This document shows positions 10,496 through 20,842 of a DNA stretch of 64,000 bases, piece by piece. The position numbers were made by a program, and so were the translations under genes. Source of the DNA: Triplophysa rosa (taxonomy: Eukaryota > Chordata > Actinopteri > Cypriniformes > Nemacheilidae). The stretch covers positions 19,942,772 through 20,006,771 of the forward strand of contig NC_079902.1 in the NCBI RefSeq assembly GCF_024868665.1. Direction: 5' to 3'. A model generated the notes under the pieces. The model did not search any database, was not told where the DNA came from, and worked only from the letters and a program-made list of their open reading frames with translations. Position 1 is the stretch's first letter. Each line of letters opens with the position of its first letter.

Positions 10496-12253
10496 AAATA
10501 AATAAACTATACAAAGCAATCTATTTCCATATGAATGAATCAGCCACAGTTAATCTTCTCTATGATATCACAAAATTGCATAGACTTGAACATTATATGA
10601 TTCATTTCCTCATGTTATTTTTACACCAACATAATTTAGACCATTATGCGCACGACCCGTGAATTCAATGCCCTTTAAGTGTTTATTTCCTCGTTATTAT
10701 TGGTTTTAATTCATTCATTAGCGTCTCGTTGCACACCTATGCACAATCTTCGTTTGTAAACCTTCTGCATCGTGACAGTCTTTGTTTTTATTTATTTCAT
10801 TAGCATTTTATTAAGCTATTTATTGATTTATTCATCAAGAGATTTGTGTTTCATGAGGCGGTTGGGTAGATTCAGCATATCTTGGGAACAGAATCACACA
10901 ATGATTTATACACGATTTTTGGCACGGGTGCACAAACAGACTCCGAGTGCTCTGTTTATATATCAAAATCCCCGGAGAACATCCGGATCTTACCACTGTA
11001 TACAAAAGCTTTGCCCATCGCTTGGCAAACGGAAAGATGTGTATCGGAATTAGGGACTTTTTATGGTCACTCTCTCTCATCATTTTTTGGCGAGGTGGAC
11101 GATTTGTTTCAAAGATGCTTGTGTCCGACACCTGGGTGAATAGTGCAGTGCAAAGTGCTCTCGGTTCGCTGACGTATGGCCCTGCTGATGCGGTCTGACT
11201 GGATCTCGCTGATACCATCCAGCACGCATTAGCTTCAACCGCGTGGCCTAATCAGTCTCCATACATCCCTGATATCCACTGACAGCTCGGGCATCAGGCC
11301 TCCCCGTGCCCTTTAAATGCATCTAGTATTGCAAGCCTAATTTGCTTTCTTATCTAAATTAAAGTAAAAGCAGTCTGTTAATTGAGTTCTAAGACCTATC
11401 TGGAAAAGGTTGAGTCATTATACACTAATTATGATCCTTATTAGATAACCAGATAACTTCCTGCAGGCAAATAACGTGTGTAATTTTGCCAGCACGCAGA
11501 CCGTGAACAGTTTTCCACAGCCAAACAATGGAAAAAATCGACATGGCTGAAGTTTATAACCACATGGTCAGTAGAAGAACAATCCGGTATTGCGTATTCC
11601 CCAAGCGCAGTGAAATCAAGTCTGTGGGTAGGCAGTCAATGGAGGGGTAAAGCTTTTTAAAAGTTCTAGTCTTTGCCCTGGGAAAAGGTCAAGGCATGGT
11701 GTTGCCTGAAGCTATGAATTCTGCTTTCATTCCTCATCTGTAATGTGCTGCAAATGATATATGGAGCCGTATTTATTATAGACCACCTGGCTGCTCGGTG
11801 GCAGCAGTGAAATTAAAGGCTAGTGGAGTCTGCACTGTGCGTTTCTGCACAGACATGCAATATGAATGCTGCGAGATGCGGTTCAGAGGTGCATTACATA
11901 ATTGGCACAAATTACAAAGGTGAACCGTCACTGGTACAGCCTGTTTTCTAATAGGCCTGTTAGTCAGATCTGACTTTATTTACTCTAGTATGCCAGAGCA
12001 TGTGTAAATGCCAGGGTATGTGTACTTTTGTCAACTATATTACTCATCCAAATCCTGTTTGAGGATGACGCATTCCCAATTTACACATTGATGAAATCAT
12101 GCAAGGCATCTATTTACCGAAGGTCTTTAGCTCATCATTGCATTACAATCTGTTTCTATTGACAACAAAAGAATCTGCTGCAACAATTAAAAAGTCTAGT
12201 GCTATTACATTTGACATTGTGAATCTTACTGTGTTTCAGAGGTGCTCTGTTCT
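10496..12253. other. Gene-free stretch with a conserved-looking block at 11.3-11.5 kb
   Basis: Around 10835-11218 several open frames overlap on both strands (up to 127 codons), and none resembles a family I know. From 11310 to 11490 there is a run typical of vertebrate enhancers: CTTTAAATGCATCTAG, GCCTAATTTGCTTTC, TCTGTTAATTGAG, ACACTAATTATGATCC, TTATTAGATAACCAGATAAC. It has many homeodomain and GATA-like cores and no repeat signature. Conservation is not tested here. Confidence 0.35.
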
Positions 12254-12658
12254 TAAAGGGACAGTTCACCCAAAAATAAAAATTCTGTCATCACTTACTC
12301 ATCCTCAAGTTGTTCCAAATCTGTATACATTTTCAAGAACCAAACAGTTCTTGGTCACTATTGACTACCATTGTAGGAAAAGTTGCTTTATACATTTATT
12401 TGTTCTGTTGAACAGAAAAGAAGATATTTTGAAGAATGTAGGAAAGCAAACATTTCTGTGGGCACGTTTGACTACCATTTTAATTTTCCTAATATGGTAG
12501 TCAATGGTGGCCAAGAACTGTTTGGTAACATGCATTCTTCTAAATATCCTTCTCTGTGTTCACCGGAACAAAGAAATGAATACAGATTTGGAACAACTCG
12601 AGGCTGAGTAAATGAATGAGGACAGAATTTTTATTTTTGGGTGAACTGTCCCTGCAAG
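12254..12658. mobile_element. Angel-like MITE, copy 4, both ends present
   Basis: The left end reads TTAAAGGGACAGTTCACCC, then AAAAATAAAAATTCTGTCAT and TTACTCATCCTCAAGTTG. The right end reads GAGGACAGAATTTTTATTTT then TGGGTGAACTGTCCCTGCAAG. Inside are two inverted word pairs (TTGACTACCATTGTAGGAAA against ATATGGTAGTCAATGGTGG, and GAAGATATTTTGAAGAATGT against ACATGCATTCTTCTAAATAT). At about 405 bp it is one of the fullest copies in the window. Open frames through it (12099-12500, 12383-12607) are repeat-derived. Confidence 0.9.
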
Positions 12659-12691
12659 TATTCTTACTCTCAAGTACTTTTTGAAGTATCT
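12659..12691. repeat. Left fragment of a TACTTGAGTA-type repeat
   Basis: TATTCTTACTCTCAAGTACT then TTTTGAAGTATCTG carries the same vocabulary as 15219-15546. The two parts are separated by the Harbinger-like insertion that starts at 12693. Confidence 0.5.
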
Positions 12692-12692
12692 G

Positions 12693-15216
12693 GGGTCTCA
12701 TTTATAAAACTGTGCGTAGGATCCTTACTAAAAGTGTACGTGCGCCCGAAAACCAAAAATAGCGTACGCCAAAAAATATTCAGATTTATAAAACACAATC
12801 ACAGATCACCTGCAAGTGTGCGTATGTGAATCAGCCTCATATCCCGCCCTGTACACGCCCATTTTTACCCATAAATAGTCAATTCAAAGCACCTCATGAA
12901 TGCTGATTTGTATATTATAAGCCTGGCATCCAATCCGCTTGTTAAGCCCGACGTCACGCACCATAATGAACATATACCGTTTCCAGGTCCAGCCGCTATC
13001 AGATGCCATAGAAAAATAACAAAAAATGATGTAAAACTGCCAAAACCCCCCGATCCCATCCTTTATCTCCGTAACGAAATCACAAATGGCCACACATGAG
13101 ATTCACTGAGATTTCCAAATTAATAATTGTTTTAATTATTAATAATAATTATTATTATATTAAAGCCAAAGAAGGTCTCTGCAGCACTTAAATGTTTACA
13201 GCATTTAGACTGATCATTAACACCACATCATTAATTAGTGGTGTCCTTCACCTGAGATAAAATTTGAAGACATAATTATAAAAGACGAATGTTTCTTCAT
13301 TCCGGTTTTGTTATGAACATAGTTAGGACTGATAACAAGAAGGTCCGTGTACTTAGCGGCCAACGGATTTCCCTTTTGAAATTAGAAAACCAAAATCGGG
13401 AATCAAGCTTTTTTCTCTTTTTTGCGTTGATTATAGAAAACGGGAAACGAAAAAAAATCTGTTGTCCGATTTTTTCAAATGTGTTTATAAATGGTAATCG
13501 GGAATTAAAATACACGTGTGAAAATCCTAGGTCTCTATTTTCTGCAGTTTGCACCGACCCGGAAGCAGAAGCAATCAAGGTGGGCGGGGCATGTGGACAT
13601 ATTCTTAAGTTATAACCTTTCACTGTCAAACTCTATTTGCATCATGAGAAAAAAGGCATGACATGACCCATGACATCTTACAGAGTCTTTGATTTAAAAC
13701 TTAAGTGAAGGTTGATGTAGCTGGATGTCTAAGTTCGGAGATGGTCCTGAACCATGGACTTATATTTGTTGTGGGTATGATTCTCATGTGAACAGCAGTG
13801 CATTGTAAAAGCCAATCCTACTGTGAATATAGTTGCACTGTTAATGTCAGTTGCCAATACAAATTACCCTAAACATTTTTGAATAGGTCTTGGAAAGTGT
13901 GCATTTGTTGACATACGTGTCTAAGTGCTATGTGCTTCTTTGTATTTGGCCATAGATGCATATAAATGCAGTTCATGCTGTATTAACAAAATAGCTCATA
14001 AAATAATTCACAGCTCTATAATATGTATACCACTATCACATTGTAGTGTAATTCGCAGTTCTGCAGTTTTAATGCCTAACATTTCTTGGTCCATGGTATT
14101 GTTTTGCCATCTGTTGTGGCAAAACAACACATGCATTATTTAAAAAAAAGAATGTCTAATTCTGCAAAAGTAGGTGACAAATATGTTGGGGTCAAGATAC
14201 CATGCAGATCATTTATATGCAATCAACTCAGAATAACCCTGATGTCGCTGCTTATCACTGATAATAATGACTACTGCATCACTCAAGCTTTAACATTGGG
14301 TGGCCTTTGTGTTCGTGTTGTAACCTTTTCTTTTTTTCTGTAATAAAACCTGCATATTCGTGCAACGACATGTTCCAAAGACATCAACAGACCGGTTAAT
14401 CATACTACTCGATAGCTTCCGCTTCCGGGTCACTACAAACGTGTATTTTAATTCCCGATTACAATTTATAAACACATTTGAAAAAATTGGACAACAGGTT
14501 TTTTTTCGTTTCCCATTTTCTATAATCAACGCAAAAAAGAAAAAAAGCTTGATTCCCGATTTTGGTTTTCTAATTGAGGAAAATCCGTTGGCCGCTAAGT
14601 ACACGGACCCGAGAACATAAAGAGAAACGATTGTGCGAGAGCATAATGGCTGAATTTTCAGACGTTGACATTCGATGATTATGCACAGTATTTATGGAAA
14701 ATATATTTAGTATTTATTTACACTGTGCTATCATATTTGATAATATATGATATCCCTATTCAGTCGGATCATCTCCTCATCATGCGCTCATAGTGTGATG
14801 GTGAGACAGCGCTGATTAAATATTTAGATTGAATTTTTATTTAAGATTTGAGTTGGATTTTACAAGAAGGTGCACGAAACAATTATCAGTCAATACAAGC
14901 GCAAATAACTCTGCAGATTTAATCTTCGTGATAATGTGGATCTTTAACGGATGTGAGGTCAAATTAAATGTGTGTGAGGCATTAATGCTTGTAATCGTTT
15001 TTATCAATCTTAGTTTCTGCAATCTAAGTTCACTAACTCAACATTTGTGTCGCCTCTTATCTCCAGAATGTGCGTACGCATGGGTCAGAGTTTGCGTGCA
15101 GGTGCGCAAATGTTTCCGTCAAGTTTGTCTTTATAAATCCCATCTTTTGCGTGGGAAGTGGCGTACGCCTCTTTCAGGACATGTTTTGTACATACGCAAC
15201 GGTTATAAATGAGGCC
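12693..15216. mobile_element. 2.5 kb Harbinger-like element with 3-base CTG flanks
   Basis: The left end GGGTCTCATTTATAAAACTG and the right end GGTTATAAATGAGGCCC are inverted copies. Sub-terminal GTGCGTAGG, GTACGTGCGCCC and GCGTACGCC on the left mirror GCGTACGCC and TACATACGCAACGG on the right. CTG precedes the left terminus and follows the right one, so a 3-base target duplication is likely. Three-base CWG targets are known for some zebrafish Harbinger elements. No transposase frame survives. About half the length is the younger fold-back element at 13342-14609; without it the element is roughly 1.26 kb. Confidence 0.75.
13342..14609. mobile_element. Fold-back element with about 200 bp inverted arms, nested
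   Basis: The left arm (13342-13580) begins GGTCCGTGTACTTAGCGGCC and the right arm (14408-14609) ends GGCCGCTAAGTACACGGACC. The arms are collinear and about 90 percent identical by eye through the middle (ATCGGGAATCAAGC, GCGTTGATTATAGAAAA, TTTTTTCAAATGTGTTTATA). The left arm has an extra piece of about 32 bases near 13515-13545. The roughly 830 bp spacer has no recognisable coding sequence. No clean flanking duplication was found, so the family is unknown. Confidence 0.75.
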
Positions 15217-15218
15217 CC

Positions 15219-15546
15219 TGGACTTTATCAAAATGTTTTTACTTTGGAAAATGTTACTTAACTATATTATAAATTATAATATCATACTTTTTACTCCACC
15301 ATCTTGCATAGATACATGCTGTTTTTTGAATACTTAAGTGCATTAAAAGTCTAGTATTTTCTTTGCTCAAAAATGTACTTGAGTCAAAGTAGGAAAATAC
15401 TAGATTTTCAACAACAAAAAAATTAGAGTAAAATATATGATATATGCTTTAAAGTAAAAATTTTCCTAAGTAAAAACACTCGGATAAAGTACGGATATCT
15501 AAAAATGTACTTGAGTAGAATTTAAAAAAAATTCTGTCCATCTCTG
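15219..15546. repeat. TACTTGAGTA-type interspersed repeat, right part
   Basis: This holds repeated words ACTTTTTACTCCACCATC, GAATACTTAAGTGCATT, AATGTACTTGAGTCAAAG and AATGTACTTGAGTAGAAT, and ends TTCTGTCCATCTCTG. I recognise the pattern as a common fish interspersed repeat (family name not recalled). It continues the fragment at 12659-12691 across the Harbinger-like insertion. Confidence 0.6.
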
Positions 15547-16862
15547 CTGCATTCTATGAATTATAATACCCCGCCTCCAACTGCGATTGGTCAATCAGAC
15601 ACAAAATCCTGCCCCAAATTCATGCCATATGTTGCTATGAGCTGAAACGAATGCTTAAAGAGTCAAAAGAACAATGTTTTATTAACCACACAGCTAAGAA
15701 TTAGCAAGGAAATAGGCCTAAAATACTTAATATGCAGAAACATTTTTTAAAATATCCCCAAAAGTTCACATTTGACCTTTTAATATACCTTTGATTCCAA
15801 ACAAGCAGAAAACATCCAATGATACTCTCTTATGGACACTAACACCTCATCTAAGAAAGACGGAAAGTCACAGAAACACGAGTTTGTGCAGGGACTCTTT
15901 TGTAAATTTTAATACTATCCTGCTTCACTATAGTATCTCCCACCAGCCCTGCGGTGAAGAAGCAACTCATACATTACAATCCTGAGAGAACACGCTGTTT
16001 AAAAGCAGCAGCTTAAATTGCATAAACAAAACACACCGCCTCAGTCGACTGTGATTTATTTTAAAATTGCTGGACGTTAATATGTCTCCAGTCGCTAATA
16101 TTTCTTTCTGCAACAATGTCTAACACCAAACTGTTGCGCTGTTGAACTGTTGCCATTCATATTTCCTTTTCCAACCGTGAGATGTCTCTATGTTTACGAG
16201 TATGTCAACCGTTGCAATTTCGGGAGTGACTCCTGCATCACACTGAATGAAACTGTAGGGAAACATTTCCATGTGTCCATGGCTAATGCGTCCATCAATT
16301 AAAAAGACTTTTCATTATTACATCAAGGTATTGCAAGCTAAATCCCTCCGCTATGAACTAGCAGGTTGGTTTAAAGTCCCATTACACCCAAGCTTTTATC
16401 CGGTGCTCGGTCAATACTAGGTGACATTTAGACGGCCGCATCACATAGCGAGTCAGAAATCACATCATTACTGACATTCGTTCTCAACCACATGCTATTA
16501 GAAATCAATGGGAACCTAAATATAACCAGAACTAAGTGTTTTACATTTAGAGCATATACTCTGAAGCCATACTTTTCAATCAAGAAAGAACATATGTTCA
16601 TTAGAAAGGTTTAAGGAAAGGAAAATGTATTACACAGGAGTTTCCAAAACACAAATCCCATCCTTCTGAATCAGCAGCTCTGTACAAAACCTATCGCGAT
16701 GACTACAGAGACACCGTCTTAAGGCAACGTTTATGCACTCCTGGTGCTCTTCCACAACAGTAACTTCATTATGCTGCCTCCTGAGATCCCATATTTTGGC
16801 CATAGTTTAATACAGAATAGCATGTATCCTTTGTGAAGAAGGCAATGCAAGCTCACTAAAAC
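15547..16862. other. No gene recognised
   Basis: AT-rich unique-looking sequence. CCAAT-like ATTGGTCAATCAG near 15585 is isolated and lacks a supporting promoter layout. The short open frame at 15791-15985 is not protein-like. Confidence 0.3.
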
Positions 16863-17069
16863 CTCTCAGATTGTTCCAAACCACATTTATTTGTTCTGCT
16901 GAACACAAAGGAAGATATTTGTAAGAATGTCAGTAACCAAACAGATCTCATCCCACATTTACTGCCATAGTAGGAAAAATAAATACTATGGGAGTCAATG
17001 GGGGACGAGATCTGTTTGGTTACTGACATTCTTACAAATATCTTCCTTTGAGTGAACACCCCCTTTAAC
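16863..17069. mobile_element. Angel-like MITE, copy 5, with a perfect internal hairpin
   Basis: The left side keeps ATTGTTCCAAACCACATTTA and TTGTTCTGCTGAACACAAAG. The right end reads GAGTGAACACCCCCTTTAA. The core is a perfect 43 bp inverted repeat (16907-16949 and 17007-17049). The outer TTAAAGGG left terminus is missing. Confidence 0.85.
16907..17049. repeat. Perfect 43 bp inverted repeat with 57 bp loop
   Basis: The left arm starts AAAGGAAGATATTTGTAAGA and ends AACAGATCTC. The right arm starts GAGATCTGTTTGGTTACTGA and ends AATATCTTCCTTT. All 43 positions pair on direct reading. The loop (16950-17006) carries ACTATGGGAGTCAATGG, the usual Angel-like centre. Confidence 0.92.
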
Positions 17070-20000
17070 ATAGCAACATTTATTCACAACTATTGAATTA
17101 ATGGCGGGTTAATTCTCTAGGCACAAAAGAAAAACTATTTGTATGCTATGAGATCTTTCCTATGCAGAGCATTACAAATCATTGGCAGATACATCCGTAG
17201 AAGAAAATAAGAGACCATTCCAGATTTTCATTCAATCAGCGTTTCTAGATGTATTGTGTCCACTCCAGTCCAGTGTCTGCTGAATTTCAACAAAATCAAA
17301 CCTCAAGGTTCAAGGCTTATTATAATCCCAAAGGGCGTTTTTGATGCATCATGGAGTTTGTAAACATGTACAAAAAACACACAAACAAATAAAACAGAGT
17401 GACAAAGTCATCCAACAGCAATATGAAAGACTGACACCATGACAAGAAACATTAAAACTGTGATAAAAATCCAGGTTATCGCATAAAAAAATATTTTTCA
17501 AACTTTTCCTAAATACATGTAGAAATACTACTGTTGTAATGCTTAAAAGTGAATATGAACTTGCTTTCTTTGCAGTATTTGAGGTCTGAAAAGCATCTTT
17601 TCTGTTATTCCGACCTGTTTATCCAGTTTTTATTTTCTGCACATAAATGCAAATAGAAATTTATTCGAAATTTGGGAGAAATATTGTCAGTAGTTGACGG
17701 ATAATAAAACAAAAACGACCATTTTACCTAAAAACTAACTTATAAATAACAAATTCAGAAAAACTAAAAACCGGTCTTTGAAATGGTCTCTTATTTGTTT
17801 CCGCGGATGTATACTTTATATCTACTGTACTGTATGCAGAATACAATAAGACCGCTCAACTAGGTTTTGAAACAGCTGCTATTGTGTTCAACCAAGACCA
17901 GCTGGTGCTAATCTTCATATAACAGTCGATAACCCATCAAATTTGCTGCACATCAATACTGAAAAAGCCATTATTGATATTCTTGTATATTAGTCATCGC
18001 TAATCAAGTCACAAACACAGAAAAAACAGTCACATAACCTTTAAAAGTCATTACAACCGAAGAGAATTGCTGTATTTTTGACAGCGTGAAACAAAAGATC
18101 AAATTATGTGGCTTTTACCAGCACGACAAATCTGTCGTGGCACGTTAAACGTCCAAGCAGGGCAAATAACGCAATAAAGAATCTCTCCGTGAATAAGCCA
18201 TTACCTCTGTGGGACAAACAAGCCTTCATTTCTGGATGAGGTGGTTACAGACATCCATTTGGGCCCATTTGGACGTGAAAGAAATGACTCATTTATTAAA
18301 TCGTTTGCAGAGCACCGTGTGGCGTTCTAAGCAGCCCACCTATCCGCCCCACGCTTATTACCAAAAGCTGCTATTTGCGAAAACCTAATGTGCGCCGGCC
18401 AGGGCACCGCTTTTTCATGCGCTAGAGAATCGTGGGTTTTTCCACAGGAAATCATCAAGGCAAATTGGAAATAAATGAAAGGTGTGATGTGGAGAGGGGC
18501 TGCTTCTTGATACATTCAGCGCGGCCGTGAATTCGGTTTATTGGTCTTCGCAGGGTTATGAGTGCACATCCATCTCTAGCAGAATTTGTTTCAAAAACTA
18601 AAAACGATCAACAAGTTTGTAATGGTAGGATGCAAAGAAACTCCGCAATCAGCATAAATATTCAAAACACACAGTGATACTATTCATGTAAGGCAGCGTG
18701 TAGGTGTTAACACTCGGATTTTATGCATCTCCTGAGCTTTGAGCTTTAAAAAGCTAAAGTGTGGAAAAGTCATAATGCGTGTAGATAAACACTATTGCTG
18801 CTTACGACGGAATATTCAGAAAGAAATGGTTATTTAGTTTTGTCTAAACACATCCACATTTGCTGTAGTTCGATATGGCTTTGTTGAGCGGCACCTGCTC
18901 GCGTGTTTGGATCCCAGTAAAGACATCTTTAATATCCACCTCATACATATTTGAACAATTGAAATGCATCTGTAAACGTGTTGAGAGATTCTCCGCCATG
19001 GGAATTAGGCATTCAAATATGGCTTTTGCAGCCCCAGAAAGCATCTTTACACAAATTCCTTTGTGAGGTGATGATAGCCTTGTTATGGAAATTCGCTCCT
19101 CTGTGTTTAAGACAAAATGTCTCTCATGGTTTAAATGGCCCTGTAATTGCAATGCGATAACCATGCCGCGAAGAGCGGCGCAGGTGGAATGCAGATATAT
19201 TCTAATTACCGAAGACATTTAGAAATAAATAAAAAATAAAACAACGCCGTTATTGTGTCGCTTTCGACGACAGCGTGACTCTGACACTCGGTAAATGGGG
19301 ACTCTAGAATGCTGCAAACTCAAGCAAAAACACAGTTGCACTTTCTCGCCGGCGTGCTGCGTGCGTAAGGGCTCTTTGATCTGTGTTCTACTTTCGCTCC
19401 ATTCCCTCAAGGATTCGCCGTTGTCTTTTTTATTTTCCACACAAAAAATAAGCAAAGCGCAAGGGGAAAAATGCACACTGTGAGAATCAGACCCCTTCGC
19501 TTTGCGTCTTTCCATCAGAGCATTATCATTTTATTCACAATACCAAGTTTTCGTCAACATCACAATGAAAAAGATAAAAGTCAAAGCTGTTTGTTAAAAG
19601 AACGTCTATGTGTTGGGAAGAACTTTTAGAGACAAACTGTAACAAAAGATTAGATAAGTTTGAGTCTGTCCTGAGCAATTAGGTCCTGTGAGCTAAGTTT
19701 GATATGGATCATCTTAAATAAGCAAATAGAGTACAACTAAATTGAATTAAATTGTATTTATATTCTCAAAAATTACATTATCAAAATTATAGTATCAAGT
19801 ATATATATATATTTATAATAAAGGTTATTTATATTGTGCTTTTCACAATTTACTTGGAAAACACAGTGTAAATCAGACAAAGGAAAATGGAAGATAAAAT
19901 GAAGTAGTGGTTTAAAGAAAACACATCAACAGACATAAGACAAATCAAAAACTGAATAACTGATCACGACTTCACCCAAACTGACTATTTATATATATAT

Positions 20001-20439
20001 AACATATTCCTAATTTTCTGTAGATATTATACATTTCTTATTCTTTGTGTCTTTATAACTTTTATAACTAATATTTCCATAGCTGTTGTGATGCCCGACT
20101 GCAAAACGCAATTGAGATCATTTTCATAACTGAAAAATAATGCAAATCTTTTGATTAGGCATGACAAATGGCTGGCTCCTGGTGACAAATCATTTCACCA
20201 GAGGGACGCAATTGTTCAACACACTAATCAGTGTACAAATACATTAAAGATCCAGACTCCACAGCTAATCCTTGTTGTGTATAATTAAGGAAAGACAACA
20301 GCCAAAACAGACCTTTAATCTGCCAACACAAGTGTCCACTGACTTCACTGGGGGCGGGATAAACATATGCGCCGAGAACACAATTCATCAATCACCAAAA
20401 AAACAATAACTAAACGAAAAATATATGAAATGTGGATTA
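17070..20439. other. Repeat-poor stretch with conserved-looking blocks
   Basis: No exon recognised. Around 18840-19180 a non-repetitive block of about 340 bp has words such as GGTTTAAATGGCCCTGTAAT, CATGGGAATTAGGCATTC and GACATCTTTAATATCCACC. Three modest frames cover it on both strands (124, 63 and 60 codons), none protein-like, so I favour a non-coding element. Bases 19798-19815 are a short TA run. TTATTTATATTGTGCTTTTC (19826-19845) resembles the start of a teleost repeat that normally reads TTATATAGCGCTTTTCACAA. Confidence 0.3.
20095..20290. promoter_or_regulatory. Conserved-looking block with octamer site
   Basis: It contains the octamer ATGCAAAT (20140-20147), TTTGATTAGGCATG, CGCAATTGTTCAAC and CACTAATCAG. 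A small inverted pair, CTGGTGA and TCACCAG, lies at about 20180-20200. Motif density and complexity suggest a developmental enhancer; this is inference without alignment. Confidence 0.35.
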
Positions 20440-20600
20440 AAGAAGATATTTTGAAGAACGCGGGTGTCCCCCATTGACTTCCATTGTATGGACACAAAAC
20501 CACTGAGACATTTCTCCAAGTATCATCTCTTGTGTTGTGTTCTTCTGCTAAAGAGTCATATACAGGTCTAGAATGACATGAAGGTGAATAATTGATTATA
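20440..20600. mobile_element. Angel-like MITE, copy 6 (partial)
   Basis: AAAGAAGATATTTTGAAGAA, CCATTGACTTCCATTGTATG and GACACAAAACCACTGAGACA are followed by AGAGTCATATACAGG and GACATGAAGGTGAATAATTG. Left and right terminal blocks are missing or decayed. Confidence 0.8.
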
Positions 20601-20739
20601 CAATTTGTATTTTTGAACTTTTAAACTTATATGTATAGTTGTAAAGTTACATAAAGTTTCCTAGTGAACATGTAAAGGAACCGATATTACAAAAATGATT
20701 TACAGAATCAGCTCCATCTATTCAGACCATCTCTTGAAA

Positions 20740-20842
20740 ACTATCTTAGTTTGTGTTGATGAACGGATGTCCTGGGTTGTCGAACGACTTGAGGGTGAAT
20801 AATTCATGGCATCATTTTCCTTTTTTGCCAGTTTCCCTTTAA
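20740..20842. mobile_element. Angel-like right-end fragment, copy 7
   Basis: CGACTTGAGGGTGAATAATT then CATGGCATCATTTTCCTTTT and GTTTCCCTTTAAT matches the standard right terminus with several changes. Confidence 0.55.

Noticed and set aside
13297..14620. Two frames on opposite strands with nearly the same peptide, as if a duplicated gene
   Set aside because: They are the two arms of the fold-back element read in mirror sense; no stop-free domain extends beyond the arms and no family is matched.
15580..15610. CCAAT-like ATTGGTCAATCAG as a promoter
   Set aside because: No TATA, GC box or CpG enrichment nearby; an isolated match is expected by chance.
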